A model generated the notes under the pieces. That model did not search any database and was not told the DNA's origin. It saw only the letters and a program-made list of their open reading frames with translations. Position numbers and translations under genes: made by a program. DNA of 64,000 nt from Liolophura sinensis (Eukaryota > Mollusca > Polyplacophora > Chitonida > Chitonidae): positions 11,310,163 to 11,374,162 of the forward strand of contig NC_088297.1 in NCBI RefSeq assembly GCF_032854445.1, read 5' to 3'. Positions 33,996-46,677 of the stretch are shown piece by piece. How positions within the stretch are numbered: position 1 is the stretch's first letter; every line of letters begins with the position of its first letter.

Positions 33996-36900
33996 GCGTT
34001 AACTTGACAACTGGCCTTATTTCTCAGTTGAGTGTGTTCATTTGGCAATTATCACACTGTCGTTGCTGCCCTGGTTTTACAATAAGTGTATGCTGGAAGC
34101 CTTTATTATACTACATACCTGCCTTATTTCAAGCCAGGTTTAGCCTCAGGTTGCTGTTTTGAGTAGGAAGTTGACTTTTCTCAGGGGCTCGATCATTTGT
34201 TGATAGCGGAGAAGTGAATATAGCAGCGGAGGGAGAGAAGGCTGTTCAATTTGTGCTCCATTTGCTCGCATTTTCCGTGTAACGAATTTGTGAAAGTTTA
34301 AAGAAGGTATAACATCATAGAATTAATGCGGATTCTTTATCTAGTCATTGTTCTTCAATTTAGTTCCGTAAATGTTCAAGTATTATATAAAAGACATCTC
34401 GTTCTAAAATGTCTTCCACGTGTATTTGCTGTACTAAAACGAACAACGACGGTCAGAATCACTAATTCCTCGTCGATTGTAGCGTCGATAATAGTGCTGT
34501 AGGGCTACAATTTGACCTTAGCATACGAGTGAGTAGCTCTGAATATCTACATGAGACTGAAACTAACTCAGCTTACTTACAAGGCTGGCTTCCTCCATGT
34601 CAGCCGTCAAAAGGCTCCTATCCACAACGTATCCGTCAGCGACTTCACCGCTAATGTTGTTAACAGCCAAGGATAGCCTTGTGATTGGACGACAGTTCTA
34701 AATACATGAACGAGTGGATGCAGAGGCAATGGCGCATGCTCATTGCACAGTATTAACCTGGTGTCACATGATCTCTCCAAAAACGACAGTGGACCCAGAC
34801 GTGAACGCACAGAAACCTCCTTGTCAAAAGGCTGATAATCACGACGTCACTCACTCGAGAAATTGATCCCACACGAGAACGAGGCTTCCAATGTTAGAGG
34901 GCGTATTCGAATTGGTGTTCTCGTGTTGATCTCAAAAGAGAACAAGGCTTCGAATGTCAATATTTAACACAAGATCACTGTTTGCTAAAACGATTTTCGC
35001 TATACATTTCTTCGAGGGTTGAGCGGGACTCAATTAGGACAATATTGAAATATATGCAGCACTGTGAGATTACTGTTCGCGAACGAAAGTTTCCTCTCCA
35101 TATCTCTGGGGTTGGAACCTGGTGCAACAAAAATGACATGGAATAAAGTGCCCTCAGCGCTCTTTTTTCACTGATACATTTGTATCAGCTAACACGAGAA
35201 CCCTCCGCTTGGGTTAGCCACTTATGTGAATTCGAATACAGCCAGAGGGTTCTTATGGAAACTTGGTATCGAAACCAAGCTTACGGAGATTAATATTATG
35301 AATTAGAAAAATTATTTCAACTGCATTTGCTTTACAAAAGTATGGAAGTCCAACTTATCAAGGTGTAGATCATGTGGTGTTAGCTGTCACTGACATACTG
35401 CGATATTCATACCGAATACACTTCTGAATATGTTTATTATTTATTTCATTTGACTGGTGTTTTATATTGAATATTTCACTCATACGTTGAAGTCAAACCA
35501 CTAGGGAGCGTCGATCTATAAGAACACACGCGGATGAGTGTGGTGGGTGATTTTAATGGTAAGTTAGTCAGTCAAACTACGTCTGTATTCCCTGCAGCGG
35601 TTCAGATCAGACAAAGATCGCACTGTGTTGAAGCGAAAGAGAATCGCTGACATAGTGAAGGTGACGATAGCTGGGCTTGACGGTATTTCACCTCTGCGAA
35701 AAAAATACACCCGAAGAGTCTCCGTAATCTAGTGTTTTCTTACTCATTTATTTAGTTGGTGTTTTACCAAGAATATTTAACTGTATGACGGCGGCCAGCT
35801 TTTTGATGGGAGGAAACCAGGCAAAGCCCATGGGGGAAATCCACCGTAATCTTGTAACACGGTGTCACTTTGTTCTCAGCAGTTGACCTATATCAAAACA
35901 TCCCGGTGCCCATATCTTTTATTGTAACTTTATAATGCAGTAAGCCTAGCTGTACAGTTACCTCTTAACAATATAATAACGGTGCGTGGAACTATTTTAT
36001 GTGTTAAGTTTAAAAAGTTTGTGCAACAGAAATTTCGTGGGATATTTTCAGCAAGTGAATGATTCCGAGGATAAGCCGGCGTTTTCAGCTACAGTTGATC
36101 ACAGTGAGAGTAATCACTTACACGTTTACAGCAAAAGACGGACGACCCAGGATCAAACCAGGGTCAGGTCTTATCAAAGACTTTGAAAATGGTACATGTT
36201 GCTGCAACGTTGGCGCGTATCATTGAAAGGTTAGAGCGCGGAAACAGGACTGGCCGGCCCGGTATAATGTGACCAGGTGTGGTGTCGTGTGTGGTAAAAT
36301 GTAAAGATTAAAAGTTTGAACTTTGGTTGTGTAGAACAGGTCCGAAGGGTTACAGTATGCTCAGTTTTCGGTGCTAGATCATATTCACCCAGGGGTGAAG
36401 GCTGGAAGTAAGCCTACACATAGCCTCTGGTACAGCATCAGACTGGTCTGACTGCCTTAGATAAGGCTGATGGCCACAGACCTCCATTACTTTTCCATAA
36501 GCGACAATGTTAACGTTTAGCGCTGTCCCAAACATTCCGTGGCCAATAAGCTTTTGTGCATGCCTGCCCCAGCCTGTGAGAAAGAAGCCATTAAATTCTT
36601 GACATAGGTTGACCGCCAATATCTCGACCTTTCTATGCCGGCAGCTGCCAACAGTACTCGTCAGCTTACGTCCACGAGGAGAACGGAAGTACATCCACCA
36701 GGAGAACGGACATCCATCAGGAGGACGGTGTAGTGCGCATGACCACATATATGGCGCGAAGTGCAAAGTAGTGGGATATAGTTACACATTTGTGTTCACT
36801 AAAAAGACATACGGATTATATCACTGTATATCTCATACCATTAACTTAAATTTTATTTACTACAGCGCTTCTCCAAATTATCGAACTATCGCCGACAGAT

Positions 36901-39900
36901 GATGAATAAGACAAGGTATAAATTATCGGTATAAATTATCGAACCATGGACGACAGATGATGAATAAGACAAGGTATTCTATATCATGAGGATACAACAG
37001 CCCACGGCCTCTCCACACCCGTTTTCCCGACATGGGGTTCATAGGCCTATAGGACTATACAATATACAGGTACTTGGTGGCTAATTTAACTTCCTACAGG
37101 TATCAGGTACATCATCCACGAGGAGGACGGTGATTAATTTAGCTCCCTGTAGGTATAAGGTACAACATCCACGAGGAGGACGGTGATTAATTTACCTCCC
37201 TGTATGTATAAGGTACAACAGCCATGAGGAGGACGGTGGCTAATTTACCCTCCTGAAGGTATAAAGTACAACATCCATGAGGAGGACGGTGGCTAATTTT
37301 CCTTCCTGCAGGTATAAGGTACAACATCCATGAGGAGGACGGTGGCTAATTTACCTTCCTGCAGATGTAAAGTGCAATATCCACGAGGAGGACGTTGGCT
37401 AGTTTACCTTCCTGGAGGTGTCAGGTACAACATCCACGAGGAGGACGGTGATTAATTTACCTCCCTATAGATATAAAGTACAACATCCATGAGGAGGACG
37501 GGTGGCTAGTTTACCTTTCTATAGGTATAAAGTACAACATCCATGAGAAGGGCGGTGCCTAATTTACCTTCCTACTGGTATAGGGTACAACATCCACGAG
37601 GAGGACGGTGGCTAATTTTCCTCCCTGTAGAAATAGGGTAAAACATCCACGAGGAGGACGGTGTCTAATTTACCTTCCTGCAGGTATCAGGTACATCATC
37701 CATGAGGAGGACGGTGGCTAAGTTAACTCCCTATAGGTATACAGTACAACATCCACGAGGAGGACGGTGGCTAATTTACCTTCCTGCGGGTATCAGGTAC
37801 AACATCCACGAGGAGGACGGTGGCTGGTTTACCTATCTATAGCTATACAGTGCAATATCCACGAGGAGGACGGTGGTTAATTTGCCTTCCTGCGGGTATC
37901 AGGCACAACATCCACGAGGAGCACGGTGACGAGTTTACCACCCTATAGACATAAAGTACAGCATCCATGAGGAGGACGGTGGCTAGTTTACCTTCCCGAA
38001 GGTTTCAGGTACAACATACACGAGGAGGACGGTGGCTAATTTACCTTCCTACTGGTATAAAGTACAACATCCACGAGGAGGATGGTGGCTAATTTACCTT
38101 CCTGTAGGCATAAGGTACATTATCCACGAGGAAGAGGGTGGCTAATTTAACTTCCTGCAGGTATTAAGTACAACATCCACGAGGAGGAGGGTGACTGATT
38201 TATCTATCTATAGCTATACAGTGCAACATCCACGAGGAGGACGGTGATTAATTTGCCTTCTTATAGGTATAGAGTACAACATCCATGAGGAGGACGGTGG
38301 CTAATTTACCTTCCTACAGGTATAATGTACAACATCCACGAGGAGAACGGTGGCTAATTTACCTTCCTACAGGTATAAAGTACAACATCCACGAGGAGAA
38401 CGGTGGCTAATTTACCTCCGGTAGGTATAAGGTACAACATCCATGAGGAGGACAGTGGCTAGTTTACTTCCTGTAGGTATCAGGTACAACATCCATGAGG
38501 TGGGCGGTGGCTAATTTACCTTCCTGCAGGCATAAGGGACAACATCTATAAGGAGGACAGTGGCTAATTTACCTTCCTGCAGGCTTAAAGTACAGCATTC
38601 ACGAGGAGGACGGTGTCTAATATACCTTCTTGCAGGTATCAGGTACAAAATCCGCAAGGAGGACGATGGCTAATTTACCATCCTTTTTTCCCTCAGATGA
38701 GTAAAGCCCAACATTAACGAGGACAAACTCAGTTTGCCTTTCTCTATATGTATGTATATGAGAAAGGATTCACAGTACCTTAGAACATAATCCACGAATT
38801 ATCCAATATTAGAAATCCAGTGACTACCAATCTCGGAGAGTTGAATAAAAAAGTCAACAACCACATTCTAGTTTAAATATATATGTATTTTAAGGAGCCC
38901 TGGTGCAGTGCCATAACCCACCGCCCATGGAGAGTTTGCAAACAGAAACTCTAATTAAACAAGTTGGCTTTCCTAAAAATGTTACAGTATTGTATTCATC
39001 CGGTTTGCAAAAACCTTTACAGAAAGACTATTATAAACTGAAGAACGCATTACTGGGATGTACGGACAAAAATTGTGCTTCAATACATTTGCTGCAGTAC
39101 CCTAGGCAAGTTCATTAGTGTATAAACTCTCTTGTACATTCTAAGATTCTATACACATGTAAGCGAAGCAATGAATGGTATGGAGGTGGAATGGAAGATA
39201 CATTATAGGTGTGGGCTATATGTACAAGGCATATAGCCATGATACAATGATAATAATATAAAATACACATTGTCAACCCATCAGTCATCTATTATTTACG
39301 TACACAGCATGCCAGTTAGGATTCAGTACTGCTGATTAAGCGTGTGCTCTTAATTGTTCATTTCTTTTAAGTGCCGTGTGTAACGATGAATGTTCAGTTT
39401 TTCAGCATCTTCGCCTTGCTTCTGGTAAAGATATGCGCAGTTTGTTGGATACAAGTAGTGCGACTACATCTCGAACCAAAGCTTCCTTACATCTTCTATT
39501 CCTGACTGTCCCTTCGTACCTTCAAAGCCAAATATGAACCGAATGTAATCCTGTCAAAGGTTTCCTATTTATTTGTAAAAGATTGAAATCTGGAAATGTA
39601 TATAGATTGCTACTAATTAAAAATATATGCCTGCGCACTTTTAAGCAAGTCATGCGCAGAACAAAATTATGAAATTATATTGATAAATAATTAAACACAC
39701 ATCTAAATGTAAATGACTATTTGGTGACTTCAATATTCTAAGTTACCTTCCTTGTTTTTTATGGCTTTAATCTTGTCAAATGTTTATACACATCTGAACA
39801 GTCTGTGTATAGACTACTTGATTATCAAGCTGGAAAGCCATTCCGATACTACTCCATGCATAACAGGAGCCATAATAGCCATATCTAATTATACGAAAAA

Positions 39901-40640
39901 AAAAAAAAATAAATAAAAATAAAAACAAACAGATAAAATACAAGGTAAATGCAAACCCATCCACATTTAAAATCTTCTGAATTCCCTCGGTTCCTGGTAG
40001 CTGGACTAGCTTGTGTACAAATCCAAATGTAGCAGAGCGCCTGAAGCAATGTTTCACACAAGAACATAATCCCACAGTGAGAGATAATCAGGATCCATTT
40101 CCAATGCACATATACAGACAAGGTATACAAAAGTACATACAGATTGTTTCGCACAGTTTAATCACGCTCCATGTAAGCAGCACTGAATCAGTCACTTTCT
40201 TCTTCACTCTTGAACCAAATTAAGCTGTGACAACAAACAAACAGAACATCCCAGTTCTGTTCTGTAAAAAAAACCCTTATAGGCATTATTATTTGAAACA
40301 TGCATGCAGTAGACCGGGATTACTGGTAACCACCCTACCTACATGTACCTATTCGTACCTTTTGTCCCTAAGCTTCATTTTGAAGAACTTTTTTCCACAT
40401 AGGCTTCGAGATATGTGTAAGCTTAAAGGAGAAAATCTTATTAAGTACCATACACATACCCATTGGAAATAACCCAAAATGACCATAATTTACTCACAAA
40501 ACATTTACAAAATTCCAAACTCCTGCAGAGTTGTTTTTGGTAAAACATACATAAATATAGTAACAGGGCTTAAGCAATAAGCTTAGTAATAAGCAAATGT
40601 GCTTTCAGCCAGAAGCAGATGAAGATGAAAACTGGATGAA
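33996..40640 (+). repeat. Tandem segmental duplication, unit B
   Basis: 6,645 bp, head to tail with A and C. The A/B junction reads ACTGGATGAAGCGTTAACTT and is repeated at the B/C junction (40,641). It holds the same SINE fragments, repeat X and minisatellite as A, in the same order. Confidence 0.95.
37062..38698 (+). repeat. 53-bp minisatellite array B, about 31 units
   Basis: Matches array A unit for unit except that two units, equivalent to about 31,741-31,850, are deleted at 38,495-38,510, plus a 1-bp insertion near 37,501. Net length difference is 105 bp. Confidence 0.95.
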
Positions 40641-43328
40641 GCGTTAACTTGACAACTGGTCTTATTTCTCAGTTGAGTGTGTTCATTTGGCAATTATCAC
40701 ACTGTCGTTGCTGCCCTGGTTTTACAATAAGTGTATGCTGGAAGCCTTTATTATACTACATAACTGCCTTATTTCAAGCCAGGTTTAGCCTCAGGTTGCT
40801 GTTTTGAGTAGGAAGTTGACCTTGCTCAGGGGCTCGATCATTTGTTGATAGCGGAGAAGTGAATATAGCAGCGGAGGGAGAGAGGGCTGTTCAATTTGTG
40901 CTCCATTTGCTCGCATTTCCCGTGTAACGAATTTGTGAAAGTTTAAAGAAGGTATAACATCATAGAATTAATGCGGATTCTTTATCTAGTCATTGTTCTT
41001 CAATTTAGTTCCGTAAATGTTCAAGTATTATATAAAAGACATCTCGTTCTAAAATGTCTTCCACGTGTATTTGCTGTACTAAAACGAACAACGACGGTCA
41101 GAATCACTAATTCCTCGTCGATTGTAGGGTCGATAATAGTGCTGTAGGGCTACAATTTGACCTTAGCATACGAGTGAGTAGCTCTGAATATCTACATGAG
41201 ACTGAAACTAACTCAGCTTAATTACAAGGCTGGCTTCCTCCATGTCAGCCGTCAAAAGGCTCCTATCCACAACGTATCCGTCAGCGACTTCACCGCTAAT
41301 GTTGTTAACAGCCAAGGATAGCCTTGTGATTGGACGACAGTTCTAAATACATGAACGAGTGGATGCAGAGGCAATGGCGCATGCTCATTGCACAGTATTA
41401 ACCTGGTGTCACATGATCTCTCCAAAAACGACAGTGGACCCAGATGTGAACGCACAGAAACCTCCTTGTCAAAAGGCTGATAATCACGACGTCACTCACT
41501 CGAGAAATTGATCCAACACGAGAACGAGGCTTCCAGTGCCAGAGGGCGTATTCGAATTGGTGTTCTCGTGTTGATCTCAAAAGAGAACAAGGGTTCGAAT
41601 GTCAATATTTAACACAAGATCACTGTTTGCTAACACGATTTTCGCTATACATTTCTTCGAGGGTTGAGCGGGACTCAATTAGGACAATATTGAAATATAT
41701 GCAGCACTGTGAGATTACTGTTCGCGAACGAAAGTTTCCTCTCCATATCTCTGGGGTTGGAACCTGGTGCAACAAAAATGACATGGAATAAAGTGCCCTC
41801 AGCGCTCTTTTTTCACTGATACATTTGTATCAGCTAACACGAGAACCCTTCGCTCGGGTTAGCCACTTATGTGAATTCGAATACAGCCAGAGGGTTCTTA
41901 TGGAAACTTGGTATCGAAACCAAGCTTACGGAGATTAATATTATGAATTAGAAAAATTATTTCAACTGCATTTGCTTTACAAAAGTATGGAAGTCCAACT
42001 TATCAAGGTGTAGATCATGTGGTGTTAGCTGTCACTGACATACTGCGATATTCATACCGAATACACTTCTGAATATGTTTATTATTTATTTCATTTGACT
42101 GGTGTTTTATATTGAATATTTCACTCATACGTTGAAGTCAAACCACTAGGGAGCGTCGATCTATAAGAACACACGCGGATGAGTGTGGTGGGTGATTTTA
42201 ATGGTAAGTTAGTCAAACTACGTCTGTATTCCCTGCAGCGTTTCAGATCAGACAAAGATCGCACTGTGTTGAAGCGAAAGAGAATCGCTGACATTGTGAA
42301 GGTGACGATAGCTGGGCTTGACGGTATTTCACCTCTGCGAAAAAAATACACCCGAAGAGTCTCCGTAATCTAGTGTTTTCTTACTCATTTATTTAGTTGG
42401 TGTTTTACCAAGAATATTTAACTGTATGACGGCGGCCAGCTTTTTGATGGGAGGAAACCAGGCAAAGCCCATGGGGGAAATCCACCGTAATCTTGTCACT
42501 TTGTTCTCAGCAGTTGACCTATATCAAAACATCCCGGTGCCCATATCTTTTATTGTAACTTTATAATGCAGTAAGCCTAGCTGTACAGTTACCTCTTAAC
42601 AATATAATAATGGTGCGTGGAACTATTTTATGTGTTAAGTTTAAAAAGTTTGTGCAACAGAAATTTCGTGGGATATTTTCAGCAAGTGAATGATTCCGAG
42701 GATAAGCCGGCGTTTTCAGCTACAGTTGATCACAGTGAGAGTAATCACTTACACGTTTACAGCAAAAGACGGACGACCCAGGATCAAACCAGGGTTGGGT
42801 CATATAAAAGACTTTGAAAATGGTACATGTTGCTGCCGCGTTGGAGCGTATCATTAAAAGGTTAGAGCGCGGAAACAGGACTGGCCGGCCCGGTATAATG
42901 TGACCAGGTGTGGTGTCGTGTGTGGTAAAATGTAAAGATTAAAAGTTTGAACTTTGGTTGTGTAAAACAGGTCCGAAGGGTTACAGTATGCTCAGTTTTC
43001 GGTGCTAGATCATATTCACCCAGGAGTGAAGGCTGGAAGTAAGCCTACACATAGCCTCTGGTACAGCATCAGACTGGTCTGACTGCCTTAGATAGGGCTG
43101 ATGGCCACAGACCTCCATTAGTTTTCCATAAGCGACAATGTTAACGTTTAACGCTGTAGTTCCGCCCCGAACATTCCGTGGCCAATAAGCTTTGGTACAT
43201 ACCTGCCCCAGCCTGTGTGAAAGAAGCCATTAAAATCTTGACATAGGTTGACCGTCAAAATCTGGACCTTTCTATGCCTGCAGCTGAAACAGTACTCGTC
43301 AGCTTACATCCACGAGGGGAACGGAAGT
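40641..43328 (+). repeat. Tandem segmental duplication, unit C (partial)
   Basis: Colinear with B (offset 6,645) until GGGGAACGGAAGTA at about 43,328, where it leaves B and continues with GGCTGCCCAGTGCTACTC. A few indels within repeat X and a small insertion near 43,160 make C the most diverged unit. Confidence 0.92.
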
Positions 43329-43509
43329 AGGCTGCCCAGTGCTACTCTGTATACTTATATACGCTTATAACCGAACAGATAACTTCTCAACATTTTAAGC
43401 CCCTTAATATCAGATAACACAGACATTACTATAACCCTGTAGACCTTCTCTAATGTGCCACAGTTAATTAATAACCTAATAATCCTCCATCACTGACTGG
43501 AAAAAAAGA
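43329..43509. other. Linker between unit C and array C
   Basis: Begins with the GGCTGCCCAGTGCTACTC motif also seen at 3,507 in repeat X, then AT-rich sequence with no match to units A or B. Confidence 0.6.
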
Positions 43510-44848
43510 TCCACAAGCAGGACCTTGCCTAGTTCACCTCCCCATAGGAATAAAGCATAACCACGAGGAGGACGGTGGCTACTTTTTCTTACTGCAGGTA
43601 TCAGGTAAAATGTCCACGAGGAGGACGGTGCCTAGTTTACCTTCCTATAGGTATAAAGTATAACATCCACGAGGAGGACGGTGGCTAATGTACCTTTTTG
43701 CAGGTATAAAGTACAACATCCACGAGGAGGACGGTGGCTAATTTAACTTCTTACTGGTATAAAGTACAACATCCACGAGGAGGACGATGGCTAATTTAAC
43801 TTCCTATAGGTATAAAGTACAACATCCACGAGGAGGACGGTGGCTAATTTACTTTTCTGCAGGGATAAAGTACAACATCCATGAGGAGGACGGTGGCTAA
43901 TTTGCTTTTCTGCAGTTATAAAGTACAACATCCATGAGAAGGGCGGTGGATAATTTACCTTCCTGCAGGTATAAAGTACAACATCCATGAGGAGGACGGT
44001 GGCTAATTTACCTTTCTGCAGGTATAAGATACAAGGAAAGTGGCTAATTTACCTTTCTGCAGGTATCAGGTACAACATCCACGAGGAGGACGGTGGCTAA
44101 TTTACCTTTCTGCAGGTGTAAAGTACAACATCCATGAGGAGGACGGTGGCTAATTTATCTTCCTGTAGGTATAGGGTACAACATCCACAAGGAGGACGGT
44201 GGCTAAGTTACCTGCCTACAGTATAAAGTACAGCATCCACGAGAAAGACGGTGGCTAATTTATCTTCCTGCAGGTATCAGGTACAACATCCACGAGGAGG
44301 ACGGTGGCTAATTTACCTTCCTGCAGGTATCAGGTACAACATCCACGAGGAGGACGGTGGCTAATTTACCTTTCTGCAGGTATAAAGTACAACATCAACG
44401 AGGAGGACGGTGGCTAATTTACCTTCCTGAAGGTATAAGGTACAACATCCACGAGGAGTGCGGTGGCTAATTTACCTTCCTGCAGGTATCAGGTACAACG
44501 TCCACGAGGAGGACGGTGGATAATTTATCTTTCTGCAGGTGTAAAGTACAACATCCACGAGGAGGACGTTGTCTAGTTGACTTTCCTGCAGGTATCAGGT
44601 ACAACATCCACGAGGAGGACGGTGGCTAGTTTACCTTCCTGGAGGTGTAAAGTTCAACATTCACGAGGAGGACGTTGGCTAGTTTACCTTCCTGGAGGTG
44701 TCAGGTACAACATCCACAAGGAAGACGGTGACTAATTTACCTATCTGCAGGTGTAAAGTACAACATCCACGAGCAGAACGGTGACTAATTTACCTTACTA
44801 CTGGTATAAGGTACAACATCCACGAGGAGGACGATGACTAATTTACCA
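43510..44848 (+). repeat. 53-bp minisatellite array C, about 25 units
   Basis: Same unit type, but the order of variants does not match arrays A or B. CTTTCTGCAGGTAT and CTTCCTGCAGGTAT variants dominate. One truncated unit lies near 44,030. The right flank (AATGGCCATTTAATTAGTG) is unrelated to those of A and B. Confidence 0.95.
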
Positions 44849-46479
44849 ATGGCCATTTAATTAGTGTGTAAAAGCATGCAGAGATATAAAGCCTGGCGAA
44901 TTGTTAAGCCCAGTTCCTTGATAAGGACAAACATGGTCTTTGCTGCTGTTGTATAGCCTTATTTATAACCCCAAAAATACACATATGTAGCTTGAGTCCA
45001 TAATTTGTAAAGAGCGAAAAACATTGAACATTTAAGAAAGCTTATTTTTGCCAAAAATATCATGTCATTTTTTTAGAGTTTACTCCTAAACACACCCCAC
45101 ACATTATTTCCTCTTATGGCCGAGAGTGTCAAGCAAATGCCATTTCATACCCAGCGTCTAAATTCTGTGTGTCTGACCTCTGACTTTCCTGCATGACCAA
45201 GTTTATTTTGTTATATCGCAGAAGGTTACATACACATATATCAGATTTCACTGGCGGACAAGTGTTCGCCTGCTTTATTGCTCCGGAATTCTCTAAGTGA
45301 AAACATTGAACGTGAAACTAAATTAGGGGTCTCTATCTTATAGGTTTTTTCATATGTGGCGCTACCATAAAGTTACTTGCTTTATTTATGTATTTATTTA
45401 TTTGATTACTATTTAACGCCATACTCCCTTTAGGACACATGGTCTGTTAATTCACAGGTTAATGTATATACCATCCTAGCCCTGCAAACCACGGTGTAAT
45501 TTTTAAAAAGACAATATATCCGTCAGATTTAAAATTAAAAAGGAATTCAAACTTATCTCCGTGTCAAGGAAATCTCTCAGCTATAACTTTCGCATACTCA
45601 GAGTTGTTTTCTTTGACCTAAGCAAGATGCATTTATTACTACTATTATTAGTAGTATTGTTACTAGTATTATTATTATAATACATTGTGAATTGGGGTCG
45701 GGCTTTTTGAAGAGCGCTTTGATTTTATTCATACAATGAATGAAATCCTCTTGAAATGGCTGAAAACGAAGGATGTCAAGCAAATACCATTTCATTTGTA
45801 CAACCTAGCACATTGGGCCTACAATAGTGTTTGACAGTCATATTTGCAGTGTCGTGATAACTTTTGTTATGGTTTAAGAATTTAAAATGTACTTCGGGCC
45901 AATATCTTCATCTTAGAAAGTAAGTAGGGCTATTTTATTTTGTTCATATGGGCATGTTGTCTCACATGAATGATATTGATGTCTCCTTATCCCAATTTAC
46001 TTGGAATTCGACGGTGGAGGGTTATTTCGAGAAAAATTAACGAGTTATATCATGTACGAGTTTGTTCATGTTTTACGAACGCCAGGACAATAAAATATTT
46101 GCAAAATCTCGACGTTGATAGAGGTATAAATGATTCTCTAATTCGATTATAAGATAAAACATTTCCTGTTAAAAATAAAACGTGAGTTTATAAGAACATT
46201 CAGTATATAGGCCTGCTCTTTCTACAATTTTATACCACCGTGCATCACTCGCCACAATGTCTAAACAAAACAAATTCATGCGTAAGTTTCGTGCGTCTGG
46301 ACAATGGGAAGCTGAGGAGGCGGTGTGTTTGTAAACACAGTTCCCCCATCGCATGTCTGCTGAAGTAATACTATCCCGGGGTGACTTGTTAGCTTTGCAG
46401 TTTGGCTTGTGTAGTACATGGCTTTTATAATAGTTTTCCATTTTTCCGACGAGTTCATTACTGGACTCTGCAATGTAAC
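44849..46479. other. No recognised gene; SINE-1 tail scrap at about 45,383-45,430
   Basis: TTTATTTATGTATTTATTTA, TTTGATTACT and TTTAACGCCATACTCC resemble the minus-strand SINE-1 tail. The rest is AT-rich. Confidence 0.5.
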
Positions 46480-46677
46480 AATGACAACCTGTCGTGATTC
46501 AATCTGTGGATGAATTGACACGTTATGTAAAAAGTTGCAAGCATTGTTGTAAAGGAGACTATATTTCATTCCATTGTCCGTTGTGTTTACCCTCAAAGTT
46601 CAAGCCAACAAGGAAAAAGAATGTAGAGAAGCATTTGAGAGCTGTACACCGGAAAGCACGCGTTGAGGGACAAAACG
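46480..46677 (+). CDS. Exon candidate: C2H2-like zinc finger of the HMGXB3/Josephin/PHD gene
   Basis: The frame gives CKHCCKGDYISFHCPLC, FKPTRKKNVEKHLRAVH and basic residues, a C-x2-C...H-x4-H finger with a long loop. It ends at a good donor (AACG|GTACGT). An ATG at 46,481 begins a neighbouring frame, and the finger frame itself has no ATG and is closed upstream by a TGA at 46,482, so either an indel or a missed exon is involved. Probably the N-terminal, nucleic-acid-binding end of the gene that continues to 54,465. Confidence 0.5.

Noticed and set aside
43791-43988. Minus-strand repeat protein (65 codons) in array C
   Set aside because: 53 bp is not a multiple of 3, so the frame rotates each unit; the open stretch is accidental.
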